From a virus, in IMG/VR virus record IMGVR_UViG_3300044712_000688, positions 62,001-126,000 of that record: DNA of 64,000 bases, one strand, 5' to 3'. Positions 48,939 to 56,843 of this stretch are shown here, in pieces. The notes beneath the pieces are model-generated. The model saw nothing but the letters and a program-made list of their open reading frames with translations. It made no database searches and was not told where the DNA came from. The position numbers and the translations under genes were made by a program. Within the stretch, counting starts at the first letter, position 1, and the number at the start of each line of letters is the position of its first letter.

Positions 48939-49481
48939 ATGAGTTCACTCAATTGGAGCGACCTAATCAAGGACGCTGGAGAAACCACTAGCTACGAGCC
49001 ACTGCCTGATGGTGACTACGAGCTTAAGGTAATCGAATCAAAGGCTAAGAGCACTCAGTCTGGAAAGACTATGTTCAGCATCACCACCGAAGTACAGGGT
49101 GGCCCTCACGCAAAGCGCCGTGTCTGGGACAACCTGACCGTATCGCCTGAGAACCCTAAGGCTCTTGCAATCTTCTTCTCAAAGATGGAAGCCCTAGGTC
49201 TACCTCGCGACTACTTCAACTCAAACCCGAGCAACGCTCAGATTGAGCAGGCTCTGCTTGGTCGTTCGTTCCGTGGCTCACTAGGCAAGAAGACCTACAA
49301 CGGTAATGTCAGCAATGAGATCACCAAGTACTTCCGCCTAGTAGCAGACGCTACTGCCGGAGTTCCAGTTCCACCAGCTCCTGCTGCAGCTCCTGCTCCA
49401 GCTCCGGTGGCTGCTGCAGCTCCTGCACCAGCACCAGCACCAGCACCAGCGGCTCCTGTAACCTCAGAAGAGCCGTTCTAA
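48939..49481 (+). CDS. DUF669-like single-stranded DNA-binding protein
   Basis: A 180-residue protein: an OB-fold-like core (LPDGDYELKVIESKAKSTQSGKTMFSITTEVQGGPHAKRRVWDNLTVSPENP, LFSKMEALGLP, LLGRSFRGSLGKKTYNGNVSNEI) of DUF669 type, a Pro/Ala linker (about 143-172) and an acidic tip ending SEEPF. The tip resembles the C-terminal peptide of bacterial SSB (DDDIPF), which recruits partner enzymes. The linker and tip support an SSB role. Last gene of the operon, followed by a strong terminator. Confidence 0.82.
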   Translation: MSSLNWSDLIKDAGETTSYEPLPDGDYELKVIESKAKSTQSGKTMFSITTEVQGGPHAKRRVWDNLTVSPENPKALAIFFSKMEALGLPRDYFNSNPSNAQIEQALLGRSFRGSLGKKTYNGNVSNEITKYFRLVADATAGVPVPPAPAAAPAPAPVAAAAPAPAPAPAPAAPVTSEEPF

Positions 49482-49492
49482 ATAAAAGTATT

Positions 49493-49528
49493 GAGGGGGT
49501 GTCGTATGGGCACCCCCTCTTTATTTAT
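49493..49528 (+). terminator. Intrinsic terminator of the recombination operon
   Basis: GAGGGGGTG (49493-49501), loop TCGTATGGG, CACCCCCTC (49511-49519), then TTTATTTAT. Perfect 9-bp stem. Confidence 0.9.
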
Positions 49529-49539
49529 AAAGGTTTGAA

Positions 49540-50577
49540 ATGAAAGTACTATTTACTGGAATGTTGTCCGCCCACTGTAAGGTGCCGACAGACGTTGCAA
49601 ACAAAACTTTTTACACGGCATTCTCTCTAGTCTTTAGAGATCTATATCCAGACGCTGAGATCGAGTGGAAAGCCCCGTCCCTATCGTGGGACGAAGAGTA
49701 CCTTTCTCAATATGATTTTATTTTTATCGGCATGGTGCCTCCGACTTCCATGAGCGCCAACATGGTCTACGGAACACTTAAGTGTTTAGACACTGTTTAT
49801 GACTGGCCCAATGTTCGCCTGATTATGGATTCTCCTCAGTTGTGGCAGTATGTGCCGGGACTGTCTGCCATCAGCAAGGATCCTACATACTTGGTGAGTA
49901 AGTTCTACTCGAAGCGCCCTGGATATAGGCAGGCTGATACCTACAAAACACTCTCTAGCTTCAAGCGAGTAGCTGATAGGTTATTGAACGAGAAGTGGCC
50001 AAAGGTTATCTATCCAGAGTTGCCGTGGCACGATTCGGTACGTAAGAGCGAGCTAATCTCTGACTATCTAGGGAATGTAACTGATCTAATGGGACTGAAC
50101 CTAGACTCCTATTTCTTGAGTAGCAATCCAGAGTATAAAGAAGTTTTTGATGCTCCTTGGTCTGTTGACAGCTACAAGTCAAAGTGGGCGGAAAAGCTCA
50201 GCAGGACCGTTTCCATGGCGTTTAGTGAGCTAAAGCTTGGTAAGACTTTCAACGATGTCCATGCAGAAGCTGCGCTTCGTAGCTCGGTTGGCTTGATTGT
50301 TCCTCCTGCCGATCGTAACGTCGGTACGTGGTGGAGCTATCGCTATGTTCAGGGGCTACTCTCTGGCGTTCCGGTTGCCACTGAATGGACAGAGTCTAAG
50401 GTTCTAGGCCCAGCTTGGGCAGTATTACCGTACCAAATTGAAGATATGACCCCGGCTGAACGCCGAGAGTTGGCACAAAAGCAGCTAGAGGCTTATAAGA
50501 ATAATGCACTTAGCTTCTCTGAACTAAAGAAAAAAATTGCATTAGTATTAAATAATAAAGGAGAGCAAAATGCCTGA
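49540..50577 (+). CDS. Glycosyltransferase-like protein (GT-B-like)
   Basis: A 345-residue protein. The start MKVLFTGMLSAHCK, with a hydrophobic strand followed by a loop, and the C-terminal TWWSYRYVQGLLSGVPVATEW (about 262-282), resembling the nucleotide-sugar site loop of GT-B glycosyltransferases, suggest a sugar transferase. No family is certain. It is in the replication region, so DNA-base or protein glycosylation are both possible; with the carbamoyltransferase it may belong to a modification pathway. ATG 49540 follows AAAGG. Overlaps the next gene by 8 bases. Confidence 0.55.
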   Translation: MKVLFTGMLSAHCKVPTDVANKTFYTAFSLVFRDLYPDAEIEWKAPSLSWDEEYLSQYDFIFIGMVPPTSMSANMVYGTLKCLDTVYDWPNVRLIMDSPQLWQYVPGLSAISKDPTYLVSKFYSKRPGYRQADTYKTLSSFKRVADRLLNEKWPKVIYPELPWHDSVRKSELISDYLGNVTDLMGLNLDSYFLSSNPEYKEVFDAPWSVDSYKSKWAEKLSRTVSMAFSELKLGKTFNDVHAEAALRSSVGLIVPPADRNVGTWWSYRYVQGLLSGVPVATEWTESKVLGPAWAVLPYQIEDMTPAERRELAQKQLEAYKNNALSFSELKKKIALVLNNKGEQNA

Positions 50578-50998
50578 AGTAAATAATGAATGGGTAAGAC
50601 AGCAACTTGAAGAAGCTAAGGTCCGAGTTGGGTCTGGAAAGTCTATTCTTCGATTGCTAGAAACTTGGGAGTCTCTAGGAGATCTTTCGGATAACATCTC
50701 TAAAGAGACTATTGAAATCTTTAGCCGACTAGCTCTAGGTAAGCTAGCTAAGGATCCAGAACCAAAAGCAGACGAGATCTGGATTCCTGCTCAGCCTGGT
50801 CAGATTAAGGTTGGCGATGAGGTCCGAGTACTGGTAGATGCTTTTACTGACAAGACCGGTGTTATTCACAATGGGCGTCGAGGTAAAGTCACTGCTGTAC
50901 GCTACGGAGATGTCATCTTTAAGTCAACCGATGGTAAGACTCCTGAGTTGAATGGCGTCCACTATTCTCCATACAAGCTCGAAAAAAGGATTAAGTAA
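50570..50998 (+). CDS. Protein of unknown function with a C-terminal SH3/KOW-like barrel
   Basis: A 142-residue protein. Helical N-terminal half (NEWVRQQLEEAKVRVGSGKSILRLLETWESL...) and, from about residue 72, IPAQPGQIKVGDEVRVLVDAF then GRRGKVTAVRYGDVIFKSTDGK, a pattern of a small SH3/KOW-type barrel. Coupled to its neighbours (8-base overlap before, TAATG after). Function unknown. Confidence 0.55.
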   Translation: MPEVNNEWVRQQLEEAKVRVGSGKSILRLLETWESLGDLSDNISKETIEIFSRLALGKLAKDPEPKADEIWIPAQPGQIKVGDEVRVLVDAFTDKTGVIHNGRRGKVTAVRYGDVIFKSTDGKTPELNGVHYSPYKLEKRIK

Positions 50999-51234
50999 TG
51001 CGTACTAGTTTTGAAGTTAAGGTGTACGCAAGTACCCTAGAAGATGCCAAAACTAAGGCATATCAGGAGATTTCTAAGTTCATGGGAGTATCCTCTGATG
51101 ATGTAAAAAGCATCGTTGATCTGGAACTAAAAGTCAAGACCTATGAGCTCAAAGACGATGCCCCAGAGCCAGATGGCGATTTCGAGGTAGTTGTCTACGG
51201 ATCCGTCAAGCATAGCATTGTAAAGCCCCTATAA
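50998..51234 (+). CDS. Small protein of unknown function
   Basis: A 78-residue protein, MRTSFEVKVYASTLEDAKTKAYQEISKFMGV..., with a beta-alpha-beta pattern (FEVKVYA, an amphipathic helix, IVDLELKVKTYEL, FEVVVYGSVKH), probably a ferredoxin-like or dodecin-like small fold. TAATG coupling with the previous gene. Not recognised. Followed by the promoter at 51241. Confidence 0.55.
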   Translation: MRTSFEVKVYASTLEDAKTKAYQEISKFMGVSSDDVKSIVDLELKVKTYELKDDAPEPDGDFEVVVYGSVKHSIVKPL

Positions 51235-51240
51235 ATTAAT

Positions 51241-51269
51241 TTGACAAAATCAACCGTAAGCGGTACATT
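51241..51269 (+). promoter_or_regulatory. Promoter giving a leaderless mRNA (TTGACA-17-TACATT)
   Basis: TTGACA (51241-51246) and TACATT (51264-51269). The ATG at 51276 lies seven bases downstream of the -10 box end, at the expected +1, so the message starts with its start codon. Confidence 0.75.
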
Positions 51270-51275
51270 GTTTCT

Positions 51276-51767
51276 ATGCAAACATTTGTACCGCTTACTT
51301 CTTCTTTTGAAGACATTGCCCGCACGCTAGATCGTGCCCGTCTGAACAAGCAAGCCCTAGAGGGCTGGCAAATTCTGATGACCCTACTTGAGCTGGACCC
51401 CCGAGGCAACCACCGCTCTCCTAAGGGCTGGGTCAATCACCCAGCCGTCAAGATGTGGCGTGGCCACGAGATGGCTCTATATCTATACATCCAAGCTATG
51501 GTTGATGAATGGAAGCGTCGCGGCTACAAGTCAACTATTGGTGACAAAGCCAAAGAGACAATTAAGGTTGCACTATCTAATGGCCTGCTGACTCCTTCAG
51601 CTTCTAGCAATCCCCGCTGGATTTCCGATATGCAACTATTCAAAAAAGTAGCTGCAAGTCACCGCTTGGCGCTGCTTAGCAAGGATTACGAATGGTATTC
51701 GCAATTTAACTGGGAAGAAGATCCAGGCAAAAAGCCAGAAACCTACGAATATATTTGGCCAGAGTAA
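51276..51767 (+). CDS. Pyrimidine-dimer DNA glycosylase-like protein
   Basis: A 163-residue protein resembling the pyrimidine dimer DNA glycosylase (T4 endonuclease V / MSMEG_6728-like) family: MQTFVPLTSSFEDIARTLDRARLNKQALEGWQIL, GWVNHPAVKMWRGHEMALYLYIQAMVDEWKRRGY, SNPRWISDMQLFKKVAASHRLALLSKDYEWY and a C-terminal YEYIWP. Such enzymes excise UV-induced dimers, useful to a phage in sunlit habitat. Own leaderless promoter. The catalytic residue of this branch is not certain to me. Confidence 0.75.
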   Translation: MQTFVPLTSSFEDIARTLDRARLNKQALEGWQILMTLLELDPRGNHRSPKGWVNHPAVKMWRGHEMALYLYIQAMVDEWKRRGYKSTIGDKAKETIKVALSNGLLTPSASSNPRWISDMQLFKKVAASHRLALLSKDYEWYSQFNWEEDPGKKPETYEYIWPE

Positions 51768-51813
51768 ATTTGTAATTTACGGTACTTAACACGAAATAAT
51801 TAAATTTCAACTG

Positions 51814-51819
51814 TAAAAT
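51814..51819 (+). promoter_or_regulatory. Candidate leaderless promoter -10 box
   Basis: TAAAAT at 51814-51819, eight bases from the ATG at 51827; no good -35 box, but the surrounding 55 bases are AT-rich. Third case with the start codon at the expected +1. Confidence 0.4.
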
Positions 51820-51826
51820 CTTTCTT

Positions 51827-52171
51827 ATGAAAGATTCTCGAATTGGCGAATCGCTGTGGTTTATCTGGGATACCCCTAATAACCAGTTTGGCGATTACCC
51901 GATTTTCTATACCGAAACTCATGTTGATATGGACAATGAAGTCGTCCGCCGTGCCTTGGCATCGGCAATTCAACGTGAGGGGATTGTATCGTCTCTAGGA
52001 GAAGGATACTTCCTTATTGATCATGGAGACACCTGGCAAGGTTACTCTGGATCCGTAGATTCTAACGAAGTAGAGGATCTTCACGAATGTGATGAAACTG
52101 GTCTAACTTCTGACGGAGAAATTATGTCAGAATTTGCTCCAACTACTTGGGTTAGGATTTTTGACTTTTGA
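51827..52171 (+). CDS. Acidic protein of unknown function
   Basis: A 114-residue acidic protein: SLWFIWDTPNNQFGDYPIFYTETHVDMDNEVVRRALASAIQREGIVSSLGEGYFLIDHG.... The alternation of short strands and a helix suggests a small alpha/beta domain. It overlaps the WhiB start by four bases (TTGA), so both are co-translated. No family recognised. Confidence 0.55.
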   Translation: MKDSRIGESLWFIWDTPNNQFGDYPIFYTETHVDMDNEVVRRALASAIQREGIVSSLGEGYFLIDHGDTWQGYSGSVDSNEVEDLHECDETGLTSDGEIMSEFAPTTWVRIFDF

Positions 52172-52623
52172 TAGATACACCTGAATGGTACGAAGAAGCC
52201 GAGTGCTCTAAGCCAATTTACAGAGATAAAGTTAAAAACTTTTTTCTGAACAAACCTGCTCAGCAAGTTCCAGCTCTCAAGATATGTGATTCATGTCCGG
52301 TGAAGAGAGACTGCTTAAAGATGGCCCTAGAGAATAAAGAAATATGGGGAATCTGGGGTGGGCTAACGCCTAAAAAGATACGTAGGACCTTGTCTGTTAA
52401 TTGGCAAGGTCAGGAAATGCGTCATAAGAGGCCACCTCTATGCCCAGCTTGCAAAGCTAAAACTAGCGAGCTAGCAACAAAAACAGTTAACAGACCTAAT
52501 GGTGGCCGCTGGGCTACTATGAAATTAGTTGAGTGTGGTCAGTGCAATTTCTCATGGCAAAGTAGAACTAGTGCTAACGCGGTAGAGGCATATCATCTTA
52601 CAAAGAATAAGAAGAAACTTTAG
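52168..52623 (+). CDS. whiB: WhiB-family regulator fused to a C-terminal zinc ribbon
   Basis: A 151-residue protein starting at TTG 52168 inside the previous stop. WhiB part (1-75): the four [4Fe-4S] cysteines Cys13, Cys40, Cys43 and Cys49 with spacing C-x2-C-x5-C, and the turn motif WGIWGGLTP. WhiB proteins bind sigma factor region 4 and change host or phage transcription; in mycobacteriophage TM4 a WhiB homologue represses host whiB2. Beyond residue 85 an unusual second module carries Cys92-x2-Cys95 (CPAC) and Cys123-x2-Cys126 (CGQC), a zinc ribbon of 35 residues. I do not know this fusion from other WhiB proteins. The gene tail overlaps by 26 bases the convergent glycosyltransferase gene. 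Confidence 0.88.
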   Translation: MIDTPEWYEEAECSKPIYRDKVKNFFLNKPAQQVPALKICDSCPVKRDCLKMALENKEIWGIWGGLTPKKIRRTLSVNWQGQEMRHKRPPLCPACKAKTSELATKTVNRPNGGRWATMKLVECGQCNFSWQSRTSANAVEAYHLTKNKKKL

Positions 52624-53698
52624 CTGCTTCTTTGTAGTAGTTTAGATTATTAGTCAGTCGCTCGTTATCTGGCTCGTAAGACGCTGCAACTTTTCCGTAG
52701 ATCAAAGCTTCTTTATACATTCCTAAGTTATAAGCGGCAATAGCAGCTAAATCGCTAGGCAATGCTCCCCAAGCGAAGTCCTCGCAAAGATAGTCCAGCG
52801 GCTTCTCTTTGATGTCTAAAGCCTCTAGTGCAATTTTGTAGCACTTATCCCAAGTTTGATTTTCATAGAGATACTGAGCATATTCAACCAGAGCTTCTCG
52901 ACGTCCCGGGGCTTCGGCAATTGCCTCACATAGCCAAGCCTCTTTATTCTCTGGCTCGCACTTAGCTAGGTACCTCATGGAAGCTGCTCGCTCTGGCCTC
53001 CACGTGGCACTAGGAATAGATAGATGCCTCTTAAATTCTTCCGCAGCTTCTTCATGATGTCCGTAAAAGAAGAGCTCTCTTGCGTAATAGAAAGCACTTC
53101 TGTCATCATTTGGTGACTCTTTGACTGCTAGCTTAAGTAGCGGTAGATATTGACCGCGGCTTTTTGTAGGGTCAGCTCTATGGTGTAAAACTACCTCGGG
53201 AATCACTACTCTATTCTCTACTCGATCCATCTCCCAGTAGAGTGTCTCGTGGCAAGGCTGACGCCAGCGGTACCCAAAGCGTGCATGAATCTTGTCGGCA
53301 TAGAACTGAATGCCCGGAGTTACTCCGTCTTCCTTCCAGTTCCAGATATAGTCATAAGCGATTCGGTCAATGTTACCGTTGGTCTCTTGCCATGCCTTAT
53401 CTATGGCCTCTACCCAGCCTGGCTGTAGATACTCATCCAGATCAATAGATAGGCAGATATCAATATCAGCGGGGATCAGACTCAGCGCCGTATTTCTAGG
53501 CACATCAAATCGCCAAGGCCTCTGAGTGATCTCATAGACTACTGCACCACGTTCACGAAGACGCTCTACCGTTCCATCGGTGGATCCTGTATCGCAGACT
53601 AAAACTAGGTCTGCTCCTTCGTTTGCATCCATGAATTTATCTACATGCTTAATTTCATTTAGAGCAATTGCATATACACAGGTTTTTACCTTACGCAT
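52598..53698 (-). CDS. GT2-type glycosyltransferase with TPR-like C-terminus
   Basis: A 366-residue protein from ATG 53698 (MRKVKTCVYAIALNE); this start gives an 8-base overlap with the gene before and an AAGGA site, whereas ATG 53710 adds five residues. GT-A fold: CDTGSTDGT (35-43) and the metal-binding DLDE at 86-89, then FGYRWRQPCHETLYWE. The C-terminal half is helical with repeated patterns (AFYYARELFFYGHHEEAAEEFKRHL, YAQYLYENQTWDKCYKIALEAL, AAYNLGMYKEALIYGKVAASYEPDNERL), TPR-like. Enzymes of this build transfer sugars to proteins or glycans. The paralogue next door suggests successive sugar additions. Confidence 0.82.
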   Translation of the reverse strand: MRKVKTCVYAIALNEIKHVDKFMDANEGADLVLVCDTGSTDGTVERLRERGAVVYEITQRPWRFDVPRNTALSLIPADIDICLSIDLDEYLQPGWVEAIDKAWQETNGNIDRIAYDYIWNWKEDGVTPGIQFYADKIHARFGYRWRQPCHETLYWEMDRVENRVVIPEVVLHHRADPTKSRGQYLPLLKLAVKESPNDDRSAFYYARELFFYGHHEEAAEEFKRHLSIPSATWRPERAASMRYLAKCEPENKEAWLCEAIAEAPGRREALVEYAQYLYENQTWDKCYKIALEALDIKEKPLDYLCEDFAWGALPSDLAAIAAYNLGMYKEALIYGKVAASYEPDNERLTNNLNYYKEAAKVSSYSL

Positions 53699-54737
53699 TT
53701 GATCCTTCATACCACTTCATGTTTTCAATAAGTCTTGGGTTATCTGGGTCTAATTCTAGTGCCAGTGCGCCGTGCTTAAGCGCCAACTCTTTATCCCCGC
53801 AGTAGTATGCAGAAATTGCAGTAATGTCGTGTGGGCCACTCCCCCACGCTTCTGCAGAGTATGTAAATCCGTCTCGGCGTTCAGTAATTTCTAGGCACTC
53901 TAAGGCAGCTTCAAGAGCGATCTGGTGCTCCCCCGTGGAGGAGTATAGCTTCGAGATTTCATACAAAGTTTCGCGTTCTTTGCTTTGGTTGTAGGCTAGC
54001 CCTAGCCAAGCCCTAGCTGACTCTAGATCGCCTTGCATTTTGTAGTTCAGGGCAACGTTCTTTGCAATATATGACTTCACAACTGGGCCATCTAAGCACT
54101 TGGCATAGCTCTCGGAACGCCAATCAATGGCCTTATCTAGATTTCCAATAGCTTGGTAGTCATTAGCTAGAAAGTACCTTGTGCGCCAATCCTCGTCCCC
54201 CTCGCTAATCTTCTTATGCAGGAGATTTAAATAGCTGCGCCTACTCTTTGTAGTGTCTTGCCATTCGTCTAGAAAGATGTCTTTAGACCAAATCACTTTT
54301 TCTGGAATTGACCATGATAGGGTTTCATGTACTGCACCGACCCATTTGCAGTCGTGGCGGGCATGAATCTTTGAGTGCCACTGCCAATCTCCTCCATTGT
54401 GACGGTACTTGTGGTTTAGTATCGTAGCGTCTGCTTCCCAGTTGTCTTCTAGGATATTTCTCCAGCCTGACAAAAGAACTTCATCCATATCCATAGATAC
54501 TGCAATATCAATATCTTTTGGTAGGAGATTTAGAGCAGCGTTCTTAGCATCGTCAAATCTCCACGGAGAAACTTTTATTTTATAGATAACTATCCCGAGG
54601 GACTCGGCAATGTTTACAGTGTTGTCAGAAGAGCCAGTATCGGCAATAAGAACGTAATCGGCTTCTTTGGCTGACTCATACCAGCGGTTAACAAATTGTT
54701 CCTCATTGCACGCTATAGAGTAGACAGCTATTTTCAC
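53691..54737 (-). CDS. GT2-type glycosyltransferase with TPR-like C-terminus (paralogue)
   Basis: A 348-residue protein, MKIAVYSIACNEEQFVNRWYESAKEADYVL, homologous to the neighbouring gene. ADTGSSDNT (33-40) and DMDE (83-86) form the nucleotide-sugar/metal site; KIHARHDCKWVGAVHETLSW corresponds to the acceptor loop; the remainder is TPR-like (WRTRYFLANDYQAIGNLDKAIDWRSE, ISAYYCGDKELALKHGALALELDPDNPRLIENM). Its product probably acts in the same pathway. ATGA overlap with the upstream DUF2061 gene. Confidence 0.82.
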   Translation of the reverse strand: MKIAVYSIACNEEQFVNRWYESAKEADYVLIADTGSSDNTVNIAESLGIVIYKIKVSPWRFDDAKNAALNLLPKDIDIAVSMDMDEVLLSGWRNILEDNWEADATILNHKYRHNGGDWQWHSKIHARHDCKWVGAVHETLSWSIPEKVIWSKDIFLDEWQDTTKSRRSYLNLLHKKISEGDEDWRTRYFLANDYQAIGNLDKAIDWRSESYAKCLDGPVVKSYIAKNVALNYKMQGDLESARAWLGLAYNQSKERETLYEISKLYSSTGEHQIALEAALECLEITERRDGFTYSAEAWGSGPHDITAISAYYCGDKELALKHGALALELDPDNPRLIENMKWYEGSNA

Positions 54738-54949
54738 TTCTTTGTCTTCTTTTTGACTTCTATTCGTGCCCAGATTCGCTCATGTAGATAGTAGTAAACC
54801 ATCTCCATAATGGACCCAGTTAGTACGATTCCGGCTGAGAGCAATAGATTACCCGTGAATAGCCAAGTGATACCAAAGAAGATTAGCTCATGGCTGACGA
54901 TGTAGGTAAAACTTTTTAGTACAGATCTGGCTTTAGTGTCTGTAGCCAT
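54734..54949 (-). CDS. DUF2061-like small membrane protein
   Basis: A 71-residue protein: ARSVLKSFTYIVSHELIFFGITWLFTGNLLLSAGIVLTGSIMEMVYYYLHERIWARI. The order KT.TY.....L......TGN...A..I...E......YY.HER.W.R. is the DUF2061 signature, with two membrane helices (about 14-34 and 37-56). Function unknown in any organism; here it is the first gene of the glycosyltransferase pair, which could point to a lipid-linked sugar step. Confidence 0.75.
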   Translation of the reverse strand: MATDTKARSVLKSFTYIVSHELIFFGITWLFTGNLLLSAGIVLTGSIMEMVYYYLHERIWARIEVKKKTKK

Positions 54950-54951
54950 AT

Positions 54952-56157
54952 TTATTCCACCGTAATGACGCTAATAAACTCTCGAGGATTGAAGTCTCCG
55001 CCTAGGACCATAGTTAGTAGTCCTGCATTAGAGGTGGCACCCGCACGGTCACGGTACCACTCAGAGCCGGGGTCTGTAGTTGGGCACTGACACCACAAGC
55101 GATGTCCGATGTCCATAGTGCGGAAGTTGTGGTAGTGGCCCGAGATCCACACATCACAAAGACCAAGGGCTGTTTGACCCAAGGACTGTTGCTGTAGATA
55201 CTTCTCTGGATTATTTGCACTCATTTGGTGGCCATGGAAAAGACCGACCATTGTGCCGTTAATGTCTACAGCTAGAGTCTGGTGTCCCGACGCAGGGAAT
55301 CGGAATTCAACGTGAGACAGTGCTTGGTTTTCTGCGCACGCATCCTGAACAGCCGATGCAATTTCAACATTCCAGCCATCAGCTGGATCAGCAGCAACCT
55401 GACGAGTTACCTCGTCATGGTTTCCGTTTACTACGGGGACAACCATACGCTCCGCCATCGGAGCAAGAGATTTAATCTGAGACATAAGGAGACGTCGAGC
55501 AACGCGTACCTGCTCGGTCAATCCCAAGTCTGATGCAGCTTGACCTTGTAGACGTCCACCCTGAGAAACAATTCCCTCTACGTGGTCGCCTGGTAGTGCT
55601 AGAACTATAGTTCCTAGATCTAGACCAATCTTCTTATATGCCTCGAATTTGCTAACTGCTTTTTGTGTACCAGCAAGAATTCGATCAATAGATTGCTGAG
55701 TTCCGTTACCCTGAGCCTTCTTACCAATCTGCTGATCACTAGGTGCCACTAAATATGCACCTTTACCAGTGTGCTGTTTTATGCCTCGCTCTGGACGCCA
55801 CTTTTTAATTTCATCAATTAGCTTCTCTGCGTCTAAAGCATTTTCTCGATCTGCCCAAGCATTATTTGGAGTCAGATTTACTCGTACTGACTCGAGAAAT
55901 TCTCCGTCATACTTTTGCCACTTACCGCGACGCATGGACGACACTGTCCAATCCTCGGGATCAAGTCCAAACTCTTGAAGGATTGCGTTTGCATCTGGAA
56001 TCTCAGATGATGGGCGCGGCTTTGAGATTACGAAGCCACCCTTTGAAGAGTCAACGTCCATTCTTGGACGCCAGTCCTCCGGGATATTTAAAGATTTGAT
56101 ATCAGATCCGGTTGTTCCGGGTGAAGCTAGTTTCTCTAAGCGTTCGCTTAGGCTCAT
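54952..56157 (-). CDS. Calcineurin-like metallophosphoesterase
   Basis: A 401-residue phosphoesterase: metal site motifs in order Asp141-x-Gln143 (SDQQIG, where His is more usual), GDHVEG (190-195), GNHDE (245-249), HGHQ (308-311) and GHYH (340-343). Likely a phosphatase, nuclease or phosphodiesterase; the DxQ variant occurs in some phage members. The N-terminal 125 residues are a separate region (RKWQKYDGEFLESVRVNLTPN...). Similar genes lie beside primases and repair genes in actinophages. It overlaps the HTH gene by four bases. Confidence 0.8.
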   Translation of the reverse strand: MSLSERLEKLASPGTTGSDIKSLNIPEDWRPRMDVDSSKGGFVISKPRPSSEIPDANAILQEFGLDPEDWTVSSMRRGKWQKYDGEFLESVRVNLTPNNAWADRENALDAEKLIDEIKKWRPERGIKQHTGKGAYLVAPSDQQIGKKAQGNGTQQSIDRILAGTQKAVSKFEAYKKIGLDLGTIVLALPGDHVEGIVSQGGRLQGQAASDLGLTEQVRVARRLLMSQIKSLAPMAERMVVPVVNGNHDEVTRQVAADPADGWNVEIASAVQDACAENQALSHVEFRFPASGHQTLAVDINGTMVGLFHGHQMSANNPEKYLQQQSLGQTALGLCDVWISGHYHNFRTMDIGHRLWCQCPTTDPGSEWYRDRAGATSNAGLLTMVLGGDFNPREFISVITVE

Positions 56158-56417
56158 TTCTGAACCTTCCTATAGCAGGTGCAAGACTTTCCCCTATGAC
56201 GATCAAAGGAGCTCTTTGATACATCATACCCCTCTTCACGTAGAAGTTGGGATAAAGTTACATTAGACACGCTGGAAGGGTCTTCATAGGATACCGACAT
56301 TACTTCGGTGAGAAGCTCGGCATCTTTAGCTGGAAGTTTAGAAAGAATTTTTCCGATTTTGCACTTTGGAGCAGAAGACTCTAGTTGCGCTTCAGAAAGC
56401 TTTTTGGATAGGGACAC
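56154..56417 (-). CDS. Small helix-turn-helix protein with C-terminal cysteine pair
   Basis: An 87-residue protein: MSLSKKLSEAQLESSAPKCKIGKILSKLPAKDAELL..., then NVTLSQLLREEGYDVSKSSFDRHRGKSCTCYRKVQK. The segment at about 53-77 looks like an HTH recognition unit (LSQLLREEGYDVSKSSFDRHR) and the end has CTC. Similar small proteins recur near this phosphoesterase in actinophages. It may be a regulator or DNA-end binding partner of the phosphoesterase. Co-oriented and overlapping by four bases. Confidence 0.6.
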   Translation of the reverse strand: MSLSKKLSEAQLESSAPKCKIGKILSKLPAKDAELLTEVMSVSYEDPSSVSNVTLSQLLREEGYDVSKSSFDRHRGKSCTCYRKVQK

Positions 56418-56483
56418 GTGTGCTCCTTCATTTTGTCTATTTCGTCATTTTACAGCTTATCAACATTCAAGTCAATATTTAAA

Positions 56484-56843
56484 CTATTCTGGCTTTTTTC
56501 GAGGCTTTCTCCGTACTGGAATAGGTTCCTCGGTCATCTTTAGACCACCTAAGTCTAGGCCATTTTTGGCTAAAATTATGTCTTTTATCAGCTCTGTCTC
56601 TGCTGACATTTTTACTACGTGGGTTTCGATGGTATTTACTCGGTCAGCCAATGAGCTGCCGCCATTCTCCCAGAGCTGGTGCTCGACTCGGTCTAGCCGA
56701 TCCGAGATTGTACGCCCCTGAGCATCGGCTCCGAGAACAACCGCTAGGCGGTTTACTAATCTAAATGTTGCATAGACGCCACCAAAAATTACGCCAAGGG
56801 CAGTAATTACCGCAGCAATAGTTAAAATAATCTCGACAGCCAT
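56484..56843 (-). CDS. Membrane-anchored coiled-coil protein (DUF2746-like)
   Basis: A 119-residue protein: one N-terminal membrane helix (residues about 4-27, EIILTIAAVITALGVIFGGVYATF), a long coiled-coil region (RTISDRLDRVEHQLWENGGSSLADRVNTIETHVVKMSAETELIKDII, about 44-90) and a basic tail (VRRKPRKKPE). It matches the layout of actinophage DUF2746-type or holin-like proteins. Role unknown; superinfection exclusion or lysis accessory are candidates. ATG is only five bases from TATTAT (minus strand), again near-leaderless. Confidence 0.65.
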   Translation of the reverse strand: MAVEIILTIAAVITALGVIFGGVYATFRLVNRLAVVLGADAQGRTISDRLDRVEHQLWENGGSSLADRVNTIETHVVKMSAETELIKDIILAKNGLDLGGLKMTEEPIPVRRKPRKKPE

